A stretch of 64,000 bases of DNA from VXLM01 sp034421575 (GCA_034421575.1 DAOUKG010000028.1:1-64000), one strand, 5' to 3'. Shown: positions 1 through 8,324, counted from the stretch's first letter. Notes: a model not told the origin generated them from the letters alone. Program-made: numbers and translations.

Positions 1-60
1 CCGGAATCCAGGAAATCTGGTCAATCGCAAATACGGTCTCATCACACTCACTTGGTATTG

Positions 61-106
61 GGACAGACACTTTAGATTCTTCGACTCCGCTACGCTCCGC
101 TCAGAA
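61..106. repeat. 46-bp direct repeat, copy 1
   Basis: Essentially identical to 762-807. It starts 'ggacagacactttagattct' and continues through 'tcgactccgctacgctccgc' to 'tcagaa'. The 3' part contains short alternating GC-rich steps. No coding function is apparent. Confidence 0.9.
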
Positions 107-443
107 TGACAGAGCCAAGTTGCTTTCTGTTCAATGGAGAGTGGAGCGTTAGACAAATACCTACCCCTGTCAGCTCCCCCGCCGGGAGAGATACATTCCC
201 TATTCCAATCTCTCCCCCGCCGGGGGAGAGATACAGAGAGGGGGTCTTCCCTACCCACCTCACCAACTCTGAACACCTACGAGAAACCGCCCGCCCTTGA
301 CTTGCAAGAACATGCGTACTACAATGAACACGCCCACTCTCAATGCGGAGGCGAGAGCAATTCACCGAGGGTCTCTTTAAAGCCCGTTCGGCCTGAGCCT
401 GTCGAAGGCCCTCTTATCCCCTCTCCCGTCGTGGGAGAGGGCT

Positions 444-470
444 AGAGCCTGCCCCGCACTCGATGCGGGG
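444..470 (+). repeat. Nested mini-palindrome, copy 1
   Basis: The core arms 'ccccgca' and 'tgcgggg' flank 'ctcga', preceded by 'agagcctg'. It sits immediately after a 'ctctcccgtcgtgggagag' palindrome, splitting the 'ggctag/ggtgaggg' continuation that is uninterrupted at about 27430-27445. It therefore looks inserted into an older repeat. Confidence 0.7.
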
Positions 471-510
471 GTGAGGGTGATTCCTCGAGGAGAAAAAGAC
501 CCTTCCACAC

Positions 511-553
511 TTGACAATAACACCACAAAATGCCACACCATGCCACAAATTTC
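511..553. repeat. Phased 10-bp-unit element, copy 1
   Basis: Begins 'ttgacaataac' (511-521) and continues with units 'atgccacacc' (530) and 'atgccacaaa' (540) spaced exactly 10 bp, ending in 'ttt'. It shares its architecture with 1035-1083, 1198-1250 and 39329-39379. Confidence 0.65.
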
Positions 554-761
554 GACCTTTCCCCGCCGCACCTTCACCGTCATTCCAACCTGTCTCTCTG
601 TCATTCCGAGCACCTCTCTGTCATTCCACCACCTCTCCGTCATTCCGAGCGCAGCGAGGAATCTAAAATCCATCACCGCAAGACCGGACGGCCAGAGCCA
701 CGCTTGTACCGTGACCAAGAACGAAAACAGCGTAAGAACTCCCTATGTCAGCTTTACGTTA

Positions 762-807
762 GGACAGACACTTTAGATTCTTCGACTCCGCTACGCTCCG
801 CTCAGAA
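762..807. repeat. 46-bp direct repeat, copy 2
   Basis: Second copy of the sequence at 61-106, in the same orientation and 701 bp downstream. The flanking sequences differ, so the duplicated unit is close to 46 bp. Confidence 0.9.
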
Positions 808-885
808 CGACAGTGAGGGACCCTTTTCTCATTCGTGGAAGCGGATTGATGGTCAATTATCTACCCCCTCTCCCGTTCGCGGGAG

Positions 886-912
886 AGAGCTTGCCCCGTA
901 CTCGATACGGGG
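886..912 (+). repeat. Nested mini-palindrome, copy 2
   Basis: 'agagcttg' followed by arms 'ccccgta' and 'tacgggg' around 'ctcga'. It is inserted between a 'ctcccgttcgcgggag' palindrome and its usual 'ctggggtgagg' tail. Confidence 0.75.
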
Positions 913-1034
913 GCTGGGGTGAGGGGTATTCGCCTCATCAACTCTGAACACTCACTCCGATTTGACAAAAAAGAACGCATGTACCACACTATATCCAAGC
1001 GGCCTACCCCCAATGAGGTTGCCCGCCGCACAAC

Positions 1035-1083
1035 TTTACAATAACAACCAAAATGCAACAGAATGCAACAAGATGCAACAAAT
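1035..1083. repeat. Phased 10-bp-unit element, copy 2
   Basis: 'tttacaataac' (1035-1045) followed by three 'atgcaaca' octamers starting at 1053, 1063 and 1073, i.e. exactly one helical turn apart, then 'aatt'. It is the clearest of the four copies together with 39329-39379. Confidence 0.75.
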
Positions 1084-1197
1084 TCAGGAAAAATCTCCAA
1101 TAGCCGGACGCTCGCTCTGCCCAGCCGCCTCCTCTCACCTGATCAGCAACGCCCCCCAAAATGCCTGCGCGTCATCCTTGACCAATCGGGAACCAAC

Positions 1198-1250
1198 TTT
1201 ACAATAACGTAGAAAGTGGTGCCAAATGGCGCCAAATGGCGCACTTTCAG
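1198..1250. repeat. Phased 10-bp-unit element, copy 3
   Basis: 'tttacaataac' (1198-1208) followed by 'tggtgccaaa', 'tggcgccaaa' and 'tggcgcactt' starting at 1218, 1228 and 1238. The leader is the same as in copies 2 and 4, but the repeated unit sequence is different while keeping the 10-bp period. Confidence 0.65.
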
Positions 1251-1448
1251 AAAAAAACCGCCAATTCGCCGCCTGAGAACCTCCCCATCTGTAACTGTTC
1301 AGATTCCGTGAGATCCCTCGACGCACATACGGCCACCGTCATACCCGCCAAAGCGGGTATCCATAGGAGTGAGCGGTGTTTGCCTCATCGACTCTGAACA
1401 ATCACATCTCTCCCACGTCCCTTGACAGCCTGACGAGCCGAACCTAGA

Positions 1449-2543
1449 ATGAACAAAGGTTCTGGCAACCTTACCAACCCAACCGTCGAAAACTCCCACT
1501 CCCGACCGGTCGACTCTATGCAGCAGCGCGTCATATCCCCCAAGAAACAGGCCCAGGACATCGACAACACCCTGCGGCCGCGTCGACTCCTCGACTACAT
1601 CGGGCAGGAGGCCGTGAAGGGCAACCTAGAAATCTCCATAACCGCCGCCCGGCAGCGAGGCGAGGCGCTCGACCATGTCCTGCTCTACGGCCCGCCGGGC
1701 CTGGGCAAGACCACCCTCGCGAACATCGTCGCCACTGAGCTTGGCGTCCGCATAAAGACCACGTCCGGCCCCGCGATCGAGCGACCCGGCGACATGGTCG
1801 CCACCCTCACCCAACTTAAGGAGCACGAGGTCCTCTTCATCGACGAGATCCACCGGCTCGCCCGCGTCGTCGAGGAGGTGCTCTACCCTGCCATGGAGGA
1901 CTTCTTCGTCTCGTGGGTCATCGACAAGGGTCTGAAAGCCAAGAGCATGAACCTTGCCATCAAGCCCTTCACCCTCATCGGCGCGACGACCCGGTACGGG
2001 ATGATCAGCGCCCCCATGCGCGACCGGTTCGGAGCAGTGCACCGGTTGGAGTTCTACGACGAAGAGGCCATGCGCACAATCGTCAAACGCTCCGCGCGCA
2101 TCCTCGAAATCTCCGCTGAGGACGAAGGCCTCCAGGAAATCGCCAAGCGGGCGCGAGGCACCCCGCGAATTGCCAACCGGCTCCTCCGCCAAGTCCGCGA
2201 TTTCGCCCAGGTCATGGCCGACAACAAAATCACCCTGGACGTCGCCAAGGAGGCCCTCGCCCGCCTCGAAGTGGACGAACTCGGCCTCGACAAGCTGGAT
2301 CACCAGGTGCTCGATTCGATCATCGGGAAGTTCGACGGTGGGCCCGTGGGGCTGAACACCCTGGCCGCCTCCATCAACGAGGAGACCGAGACCATCGAGG
2401 ACGTCTACGAGCCGTACCTCCTCCAGCGCGGATTCCTGGAAAGGACCAGCAGGGGCCGAATGGCCACCCGTCTCGCCTACGAGCACCTCGGAATCGAGTA
2501 CCCTCGCGAACGTTCCCCACTCAGCCAGGGGAGCCTCTTCTGA
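1449..2543 (+). CDS. ruvB: Holliday junction branch-migration helicase RuvB
   Basis: RuvB is the hexameric AAA+ motor that, with RuvA, drives branch migration of Holliday junctions in recombinational repair. The 364-residue product shows Walker A 'GPPGLGKTT' (about 81-89), Walker B 'VLFIDE' (128-133), a sensor-1 'GATTR' stretch, the arginine-finger context 'PMRDRFG', and a C-terminal winged-helix segment with 'RTSRGRMATRLAYEHLG'. The length fits the family. The first ~23 residues are not conserved in RuvB, so the true start may be the ATG at 1518 rather than 1449. No ruvA or ruvC lies beside it. The gene stands alone between repeat-rich gaps. Confidence 0.97.
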   Translation: MNKGSGNLTNPTVENSHSRPVDSMQQRVISPKKQAQDIDNTLRPRRLLDYIGQEAVKGNLEISITAARQRGEALDHVLLYGPPGLGKTTLANIVATELGVRIKTTSGPAIERPGDMVATLTQLKEHEVLFIDEIHRLARVVEEVLYPAMEDFFVSWVIDKGLKAKSMNLAIKPFTLIGATTRYGMISAPMRDRFGAVHRLEFYDEEAMRTIVKRSARILEISAEDEGLQEIAKRARGTPRIANRLLRQVRDFAQVMADNKITLDVAKEALARLEVDELGLDKLDHQVLDSIIGKFDGGPVGLNTLAASINEETETIEDVYEPYLLQRGFLERTSRGRMATRLAYEHLGIEYPRERSPLSQGSLF

Positions 2544-2810
2544 GGCGTTGGATTCCCTGGAAGGTGTCCGAAAAGTACCCCGTTCACCCTGAGCAGCGTT
2601 ACACCCCCGCGCCGGGGCCGTACAAGTGGAAGCAAACGCCTCCCAGTCCGCCCTTTCTCCACACTCCGTGATCTCTGTGCCCTCTGTGGTGAATCCCCCT
2701 CGTTCTAAGCAGTCACTTAGAAGCCTGTGGAAGGGTGGCAACGCCGTTCATGATTCAACAATATCTCTACCTACGGCTTCCGCTGACCTATTAGCCGCCC
2801 TCCTGGAGAG

Positions 2811-3266
2811 TCATCCTCTCTGCATATGAAAATGAGTGTCCGTTTCGCCGGTAATGGTGAATCCAAGTCTCTCGTAGAAGGCTGCCGCACGGGGATTGAC
2901 CCTCAGCACCCTGAGCTTAACGGGCAAGTTGGACCTGGTCGCTCTTTCAAAGACGGTCCGCATACATTGCTCGCCAATCCCCTGCCCCTGGTGCTCAGGC
3001 AATATATAGATCTGATTGAGAAATACACAGTCTGGCTCCAGGGCCACCGACATGATGCCCACATCATGCCCGCCAAGACCCACGATCTGGAATTCCTGCG
3101 ATCCAAATCGCCTATCGTGTAGCTCGCGCTGGAAATGCTCGTCCCAGCCCCATGTTTGCTCAATATACTCCCTCATGGAAGCGCGCTTCACCTGGTAGAC
3201 GAACTCCTTATCGTCCTGGCAGGCCGTCCTGAGAGTTATGGTGTCTGCTTTTTCCGTACAGTTCAT
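2811..3266 (-). CDS. GNAT-family N-acetyltransferase
   Basis: A 151-residue protein of the Gcn5-related acetyltransferase fold, which transfers acetyl from acetyl-CoA to an amine. The acetyl-CoA pyrophosphate loop is visible as 'PEHQGQGIG' around residues 95-103, followed by 'AAAFYERLGF', the usual C-terminal GNAT signature. It is shorter than average but complete. No clear Shine-Dalgarno precedes the ATG, and the substrate cannot be told from sequence. It is separated from the aroC operon by a short gap and is probably transcribed alone. Confidence 0.85.
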   Translation of the reverse strand: MNCTEKADTITLRTACQDDKEFVYQVKRASMREYIEQTWGWDEHFQRELHDRRFGSQEFQIVGLGGHDVGIMSVALEPDCVFLNQIYILPEHQGQGIGEQCMRTVFERATRSNLPVKLRVLRVNPRAAAFYERLGFTITGETDTHFHMQRG

Positions 3267-3302
3267 TTGATGGACTATGCTGGGCGATGAAAAGGGTGGA
3301 CA

Positions 3303-4073
3303 CTACCCAGTCTTGAACGCCTCAAAGCGGATTCGCCAGTAGTCTGCCGTCCACGTACCGTCAGAGTAAAGCGTCGACCGGGCGGCATTCTCGACGTGGG
3401 AGACCACCTCTTCGCGCTGTTTAGGTGACAGCGGTGACAGGTAGTCCCATCCGAACATTCGCAGCCACCTCCTCAGACCTTCTTCGCCGCCGTCGAGCGG
3501 GGTTGGTCTCTCGAAGTGAGCTGAGTGGGCGACACGGAAGTCGCGGCTTTCCAGGAGAGAAACGTACTCGTAGAGTGGCGGAAAGTACTTGTTCGGCCTG
3601 TAGACTTCGGCGCCTCCATGCTCCAGGGCGTCTAGCGCCTCACCGACGGCGGTCATGATCGTTCGGATATTGTTCTCGCCACCGAACTCCGCTACAAAGC
3701 GTCCCCCAGGTCTCAGAGTTCGCCACACGGACTCAACCACCGCCTCCGGGGGACGGACCCAGTGGAGCACCGCGTTGGAGAATACGGCATCGAACTCGTT
3801 CTCGAAAGGAAGTGATCGCGCGTCGGCAACCTCGAAGCGGATGTCCGGGTAGTTCTCCGATGCAACCCTGACCATGTCTTCGGACGCGTCGATGCCAACT
3901 ACCTCGACGCCCGACTCCGCGATTTGGGCCGTCAGGTGGCCGGTGCCGCACCCGAGATCGAGGATGCGCTCACCCGGCTGAGGACCGAGAAGATCGACGA
4001 CTCCCCTGCCCCGTTCCCATACGAACGAGTGGGCGCTGTCGTACCTGCTCGCGTCCCATTCCCGCTGCGTCAT
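3303..4073 (-). CDS. Class I SAM-dependent methyltransferase (Tam-like)
   Basis: A Rossmann-fold methyltransferase of about 256 residues. Motif I is 'ILDLGCGTGHLT', the acidic ribose contact follows in 'VVGIDAS', and 'FSNAVLHWV' and 'LRPGGRFVAEFGG' mark motifs IV-V. The arrangement resembles trans-aconitate methyltransferase and related small-molecule methyltransferases, but the substrate is unknown. I chose the ATG at 4073 because it overlaps the aroC stop in an ATGA junction, which implies translational coupling. A longer frame up to 4172 runs inside aroC and has low-complexity Arg/Pro-rich residues, so it is unlikely. Confidence 0.88.
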   Translation of the reverse strand: MTQREWDASRYDSAHSFVWERGRGVVDLLGPQPGERILDLGCGTGHLTAQIAESGVEVVGIDASEDMVRVASENYPDIRFEVADARSLPFENEFDAVFSNAVLHWVRPPEAVVESVWRTLRPGGRFVAEFGGENNIRTIMTAVGEALDALEHGGAEVYRPNKYFPPLYEYVSLLESRDFRVAHSAHFERPTPLDGGEEGLRRWLRMFGWDYLSPLSPKQREEVVSHVENAARSTLYSDGTWTADYWRIRFEAFKTG

Positions 4074-5158
4074 CCCACGTCGCCGACCTGGCCGCGCTGA
4101 CGGAGGGCATGATCGACGAGCACGAGGGCCATCATCGCCTCGACCATCGGGACCGCGCGAGGGAGGACGCACGGATCGTGCCTTCCCCTGCCGGACAGCT
4201 CCGTCGGGTTGCCGTCCTCGTCGACCGTCTCCTGTGGCGTCATGATGGTCGCGACCGGCTTGAACGCGGCACGAATGACGATGCTCTCGCCGTTGGAGAT
4301 GCCGCCCTGGATACCACCGGAGTGGTTCGTGCGCGTCCTGATTCGTCCGGCCTCGTAGTAGAACGGGTCGTTGTGCGTAGAGCCGGTCATCGTTATGCCG
4401 CCGAACCCCGAACCCACCTCGAAGCCCTTGCAGGCCGGAAGCGAGAGGACTCCCCTGCCGAGATCGGCCTCCAGCTTGTCGAAGACAGGCTCTCCGAGTC
4501 CCACAGGGACGTTGCGCGCGACCGCCTCGACGACGCCTCCAAGCGTATCACCCGCCTTCCGCGCCTCGTCTATGCGCTCGATCATGCGCTCAGCGATATC
4601 GGGGTCAGGACAGCGCACGATGGTGGACTCTACGTCCCCCATCGACACCGATTCCGGGTCGACGTCGGCGATCATGTCTGACACCTGCTTGACGTAGCCG
4701 ACGATCTCGACGCCGAACTCCTGGGCGAGAATCTTCTTGGCAATGGCGCCCGCCGCGACCCTGCCGATGGTCTCCCGCGCGCTGGCGCGTCCTCCGCCCT
4801 TCCAGTTGCGGATTCCGTACTTGGCCTGGTAGGTGTAGTCGGCGTGAGAGGGACGGTACTTCGTCCGCATGTGCTCGTAGTCCTTGGAGCGCTGGTCGGC
4901 GTTCCAGACCCCGATCATGATCGGGGTGCCGAGCGACTTGCCCTCGAACACGCCGGACAGTATCTGGGCCTCGTCGGACTCTCGTCGCTGGGTAGTTATT
5001 CGACTCTGGCCGGGCCGTCGACGCGCGAGCTCCTTCTGGATGTCCGCAACGTCGATCTCGATCATGGGGGGACAGCCGTCCACGACCACGCCAACGGCGT
5101 CGCCGTGGGACTCGCCCCACGTCGTAATGCTGAACATTTTCCCGAAGGTGTTTCCCAT
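4070..5158 (-). CDS. aroC: Chorismate synthase
   Basis: Catalyses the last step of the shikimate pathway, 5-enolpyruvylshikimate-3-phosphate to chorismate, using reduced FMN. The 362-residue protein begins 'MGNTFGKMFSITTWGESHG', which contains the signature 1 histidine, and carries the family features 'GGGRASARETIGRVAAGAI' and, near the C-terminus, 'GRHDPCVLPRAVPMVEA'. Length and start fit the family exactly. It is followed by an overlapping methyltransferase gene. No other aro genes are in the window. A GC-rich foldable stretch (5275-5344) lies about 120 bp upstream. Confidence 0.98.
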   Translation of the reverse strand: MGNTFGKMFSITTWGESHGDAVGVVVDGCPPMIEIDVADIQKELARRRPGQSRITTQRRESDEAQILSGVFEGKSLGTPIMIGVWNADQRSKDYEHMRTKYRPSHADYTYQAKYGIRNWKGGGRASARETIGRVAAGAIAKKILAQEFGVEIVGYVKQVSDMIADVDPESVSMGDVESTIVRCPDPDIAERMIERIDEARKAGDTLGGVVEAVARNVPVGLGEPVFDKLEADLGRGVLSLPACKGFEVGSGFGGITMTGSTHNDPFYYEAGRIRTRTNHSGGIQGGISNGESIVIRAAFKPVATIMTPQETVDEDGNPTELSGRGRHDPCVLPRAVPMVEAMMALVLVDHALRQRGQVGDVG

Positions 5159-5274
5159 AATCGCGTCCCCGTCGAGGAGTCTCGTTCCAAGCTGGCGGGT
5201 TACACCATGCTACCATCACCAAGCGCCGCTGTGGTACGATTCACCCAACAGGCGCCCGTTCGACGGTTACACTA

Positions 5275-5344
5275 GGGCCCGGGTCGAACACCTGTGAGCG
5301 CCTTTCTTCTTCGGAAGAATGAGTGCCGCTCGCAGCCCGGGCCC
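5275..5344. other. GC-rich multi-stem inverted repeat
   Basis: Outer arms 'gggcccggg' (5275-5283) and 'cccgggccc' (5336-5344) are perfect complements. Inside them 'gagcg' (5296-5300) pairs with 'cgctc' (5327-5331), and 'ttctt' (5307-5311) with 'aagaa' (5315-5319) around a 3-nt loop. The element lies in the divergent gap between aroC and the PhyH-like gene and could form a leader RNA on either strand. There is no T-run, so it is not a standard terminator. Confidence 0.45.
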
Positions 5345-5512
5345 CGTCGGACTTGCTACGGAGTCGTCTCGCTTCCTTGTTCCACGCCTCGCCTTCCCAT
5401 CGGAGTATTTCCTCACGTCGATGTCGCCGCAGAGCATCCTTCATTTGACGAGCATCGGGCGCTGGCATAGACTTGCCCGCGCACCGATTCAAGCACTGTA
5501 CGGAGACCTGCG

Positions 5513-6298
5513 ATGGAACTGACCGGCGACCAAAAGGACTTCTTCGAGACGTTCGGGTTCATCGTGTTCCGACAGCTCTTGACCCCCGATGAGGTGGCCA
5601 CGATGCTGCGGGAGTCGGACGAGATCATGGCGGAAGTCCGAGGCGGTGCGGCGTTCGACGGCCGGAAGTGGCAGGCCGTCCAGCCATTCTTCGAGCGACG
5701 GCCCTTCCTGCACAGCCTGATCATCGATCCACGAATCCTGGGAATTGCCGAGGGTCTCCTCGGTCCCGACATCTTCCTAGACGTGACGGAAGGGAACCTT
5801 CACATCGGCGACACCCCTTGGCACGGGGGAGGAAACGACGGCGAGATTCTCCCCCACGTCAAGATCGGCTTCTACCTCGAACCGCTGACGAAGGAGACCG
5901 GCGCGCTCCGATTCATCCCCGGCTCCCACAAGGGCGACTTCTCCGAGCGGCTCAACCGAATCAGCGCTCGCATCGACGACCCTGATGCGCGGGTCTGGGG
6001 CGTCCCTCTCGACGAGGTGCCGTCCTACGCCGTCGAAACGACTCCCGGCGACGTGGTCGCATTCAAAGAGAACACCTACCACGGCGCGTTCGGTGGTCAC
6101 GCCGGCCGGCACCAACACGCCATCAACTACTTCCAAAAACCGAAGACCGAGGAGCAGATGGCCCTGCTGCGCTCCTTCTACGAGGAGATGACCTACTCCT
6201 TCCATCCCGTGGTGCAGAATCTCGAACATGAAGACCCACGCATGAGGGCGCTGCAGCAGCCATTGGTCGAATGGGGATTCAAGACACAGAGCGTGTGA
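5513..6298 (+). CDS. Phytanoyl-CoA dioxygenase (PhyH)-like protein
   Basis: A 261-residue double-stranded beta-helix protein of the PhyH family, Fe(II)/2-oxoglutarate-dependent hydroxylases abundant in marine Chloroflexota. Family-like segments are 'GALRFIPGSHKGDF' and 'AFKENTYHGAFGGHAGRHQ', which supply the distal metal histidine (H190) and the 2-oxoglutarate arginine (R199). The usual proximal HxD triad is not intact: the expected site reads 'PWHGGGNDG' (H104, then Gly, with Asp only at 109). Either D109 substitutes after a two-residue insertion or activity is altered. Substrate unknown. Confidence 0.85.
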   Translation: MELTGDQKDFFETFGFIVFRQLLTPDEVATMLRESDEIMAEVRGGAAFDGRKWQAVQPFFERRPFLHSLIIDPRILGIAEGLLGPDIFLDVTEGNLHIGDTPWHGGGNDGEILPHVKIGFYLEPLTKETGALRFIPGSHKGDFSERLNRISARIDDPDARVWGVPLDEVPSYAVETTPGDVVAFKENTYHGAFGGHAGRHQHAINYFQKPKTEEQMALLRSFYEEMTYSFHPVVQNLEHEDPRMRALQQPLVEWGFKTQSV

Positions 6299-6342
6299 GC
6301 CGCCCAATGACTCACCACAGAGATCACGGAGGGTAAGGAAGA

Positions 6343-6822
6343 ATGACTATCGATAAGTTGACTCAAGAGCTTCAGGCGGCGCAGCAGGAGGTATTGGCTT
6401 CGCTCGCGGGCGCGACCGAAGCGGAACTGCATACCGCTCCGACGGACGGCGAGTGGACGGCGTCCGAGGTGGCCGCGCACGTCATCGAGATGCAGGCGAT
6501 GTGGATGGAGAAGATCGCGAACGCCGACCAGGAGCCTGATCTCGCCCGCTCCCACAGCGAAATCGACCGTCGCACAGCCTCCGTCGACGCTCACAGCGGC
6601 GACGACCTCGAAACGATATCGCGCCGTCTCGCCGAGTCATGCGGGCGGACGATGGAGATCCTGCAGGGCATGTCGTCTCGCGACCTAGATAGACCCGTGA
6701 CCTATGGCCACACATCGACCTCCGGCACGGCGCTGGAGGCGGCTCGTTCGCTGGTCGTCTCCCACCTCTCAGAGCACGCCCAGCAGATCACGGAGACGAG
6801 AGGCGCCGCCGGAAGCCGGTGA
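6343..6822 (+). CDS. DinB-family four-helix bundle protein
   Basis: A 159-residue protein of the DinB/YfiT-like metal-binding four-helix bundle superfamily, named for damage-inducible proteins; many members act as thiol S-transferases. The metal-binding histidines probably include those in 'AAHVIEMQ' and 'SHLSEHAQQI'. A 'ggagggtaagga' Shine-Dalgarno lies just upstream of the ATG. It follows the PhyH-like gene by 44 bp on the same strand and may be cotranscribed. The specific substrate cannot be inferred. Confidence 0.82.
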   Translation: MTIDKLTQELQAAQQEVLASLAGATEAELHTAPTDGEWTASEVAAHVIEMQAMWMEKIANADQEPDLARSHSEIDRRTASVDAHSGDDLETISRRLAESCGRTMEILQGMSSRDLDRPVTYGHTSTSGTALEAARSLVVSHLSEHAQQITETRGAAGSR

Positions 6823-6831
6823 GCGGCCCCT

Positions 6832-6899
6832 TCCGTTCGTGGTGAGCCTGTCGAACCATGAACGGGGCTTCTACCCTTCGACAGGCTCAGGGCGAACGG
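6832..6899. repeat. Paired inverted dispersed repeat
   Basis: Two opposed copies of the 'cttcgacaggctcagggcg' repeat. The left arm (6833-6854) and right arm (6877-6898) are near-complementary around a ~22-nt loop. It lies immediately downstream of the DinB-fold gene and in front of the convergent gene at 6908, where it could act as a bidirectional transcription block. Confidence 0.7.
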
Positions 6900-6907
6900 A
6901 TTGGTGC

Positions 6908-7543
6908 CTATCGCCGGTTGAGGTGCTCCACCACCGCATCGGCAAGCGCGCCGATGCTCCGCCGTGTGACGGTGATGACGCGGTCGTCGCCCCTACCCTC
7001 GAAGTGCGATGACACCTTGTGGTCGAGGACGGTGCTGCCCCAGATGACGATGATGTCCGCCCATCGGCGGGCCGGACGGAAATAGCGGTCGTCCTTCGAC
7101 TTCGTGCCGTCGACGAAACGCCATTCCACGCCGCGCGGCGACTTCTGAAGAATCTCCCTGCCCTTGGCCTCCGTGCCGCCAACGATGAGAACCTTGCTTA
7201 CCTTGGCGGCATTCAGAGCGGAAACCATCCGCTCAAGGGCGCTGCGGTCCTTGGAACCGCCACAGAGCGTACATTGGGCCTGGTCCACAAGCAGTCGCGG
7301 AGTTCCTTCGGCTTGCATGCGGCAGTCGCCGTTTCTGCAATGCCAGAGGAATGCCGCCTCGAGGACCTCACGGGAGCGGCCCACCTTCTCGGCGGCGATG
7401 TTGGTGCGATTGGGACGGCGCGAGATGATCCCGGCGTTCGCCAGGGCTTCACGCGCAGACTTCTGCGCCCCGGGAGCGCCGATGCCAAAGTCCTTGAGCA
7501 TCTTGGCGATGGAGATATCCGGCACGGTTGGGTCTCCGGGCAA
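6908..7543 (-). CDS. Zinc-cluster protein with DUF2325-like C-terminus
   Basis: A 211-residue protein of unknown function. The N-terminal ~60 residues look like a small helical domain. The middle carries a likely zinc site, 'HCRNGDCR' and 'CTLCGG' (about residues 69-96). The last ~90 residues have a Rossmann-like pattern: 'SKVLIVGGTEAKG', then 'ADIIVIWGSTVLDHKVSSH'. That resembles DUF2325, where a VGG motif and a late S/H pair are typical, but I infer this by eye. The first codon is TTG without a good ribosome site, and an ATG at 7501 is an alternative start. Confidence 0.65.
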   Translation of the reverse strand: MPGDPTVPDISIAKMLKDFGIGAPGAQKSAREALANAGIISRRPNRTNIAAEKVGRSREVLEAAFLWHCRNGDCRMQAEGTPRLLVDQAQCTLCGGSKDRSALERMVSALNAAKVSKVLIVGGTEAKGREILQKSPRGVEWRFVDGTKSKDDRYFRPARRWADIIVIWGSTVLDHKVSSHFEGRGDDRVITVTRRSIGALADAVVEHLNRR

Positions 7544-7611
7544 ACGTTAAGCGAGTTGGGCAGGTCTCGACTCTTCGAGAGCCTGAACCAAATGACTCAA
7601 CAGGCGTGGCT

Positions 7612-7794
7612 TCAGAAGACCGTTGAATACGCAACTGCCCCCAGAATCACCACGCCAACGGACAACTCGATGATACCGAACGGCCTGCCGCCCTCTTTGC
7701 TGCGACGCAGGGTCCTTATGCCGTTGAAGACGAACAAGGCCCCAACGACCAGTGCGATCGCCGTGACGATGAGGCGCGGTGCGAAGAACACCAT
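7612..7794 (-). CDS. Small two-helix membrane protein
   Basis: A 60-residue protein with two predicted transmembrane segments (about residues 7-24 and 40-58) separated by a basic loop 'RTLRRSKEGG'. The composition strongly suggests a real membrane protein rather than a shadow frame. It lies 68 bp downstream of sodN on the same strand, so it may belong to the same transcript. It has no peptidase motif. No family recognised. Confidence 0.6.
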   Translation of the reverse strand: MVFFAPRLIVTAIALVVGALFVFNGIRTLRRSKEGGRPFGIIELSVGVVILGAVAYSTVF

Positions 7795-7862
7795 GTGATT
7801 CCCCCGACGACTTTAGAAGAGGAGACGCTCAACCCGCCTACGAGTTCAACAGCCCAGCGGCA

Positions 7863-8324
7863 CTAGGTACCGAAGCGTACCGACGCCACGGGGTCGCTGT
7901 ATTCGACGCCTTTGGTGGCCCAGAAGATCGTGGCTATCTCATCGACCGCGGCCACAAGGCTCTCCGCGGCCTCTTTGTCGACGCCCTGCTTGTTGGTCGA
8001 GGCCAGCTTGACCGCTCCCAAGACCTTTGAGGACAGGTCAGGATGGGCCTCGTGATGCTCAGGCTTGAAGTAGTCGTTGCTGAGGATGTTAAGCTCGCGC
8101 TTGCAGAGCTCGGCGTGCTCTTCCTTGACGGTCACGTATCGGAAGAATGAGTTGCCCGCGGCGGCGCTCATGTCGCTTTCGTCCATGGCCTCGATGCGAA
8201 CAACCATCTTCAGCACGGTCTGTGCCGCGATCTTGGCGGCTATGGGGTCGTAGATGCCGCAAGGAATGTCGCAGTGGGCGTGTACCTCTCGAACGGGGAT
8301 AAGGCGTTTCAGTGTCTCGATCAT
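7863..8324 (-). CDS. sodN: Nickel-containing superoxide dismutase
   Basis: Disproportionates superoxide using a Ni centre bound by the mature N-terminus. The signature 'HCDIPCGIYDP' gives the nickel-hook ligands His1, Cys2 and Cys6 of the processed enzyme. Choosing the ATG at 8324 yields a 16-residue leader ending 'REVHA' directly before that histidine, matching the cleaved pro-sequence known for NiSOD. The rest is an all-helical domain of about 137 residues, right for the family. A longer frame to 8378 is less plausible. The maturation peptidase gene sodX, often adjacent, is not seen. The only close neighbour is a 60-residue membrane protein. Confidence 0.95.
   Translation of the reverse strand: MIETLKRLIPVREVHAHCDIPCGIYDPIAAKIAAQTVLKMVVRIEAMDESDMSAAAGNSFFRYVTVKEEHAELCKRELNILSNDYFKPEHHEAHPDLSSKVLGAVKLASTNKQGVDKEAAESLVAAVDEIATIFWATKGVEYSDPVASVRFGT

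Larger units (their letters stand above)
1..1448. other. Repeat-filled gap without a credible gene
   Basis: No convincing protein or RNA gene lies here. The stretch is a patchwork of short dispersed repeats: a 46-bp direct repeat (61-106 and 762-807), two 'ctctcccgtcgtgggagag'-type palindromes (about 420-440 and 868-886), two copies of a nested mini-palindrome (444-470, 886-912), three phased-unit elements (511-553, 1035-1083, 1198-1250) and a REP-like palindrome near 1338-1365. Short open frames on both strands run across these repeats and show no protein character. Confidence 0.75.

Noticed and set aside
861..1100. Minus-strand peptide with 'CCILLHF', similar to one at 39233-39427
   Set aside because: The similarity is explained by the shared phased DNA element (1035-1083, 39329-39379), and the surrounding residues are unrelated.
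1626..2741. 371-residue minus-strand frame across ruvB
   Set aside because: It lies antisense to the clearly recognised ruvB gene and has the Glu/Gly/Val-rich composition of a shadow frame.
5275..5344. tRNA-like gene (a 'ttcga' context inside a strong stem)
   Set aside because: The arms do not give a cloverleaf with an anticodon loop of correct size; treated as an unspecified structured element.
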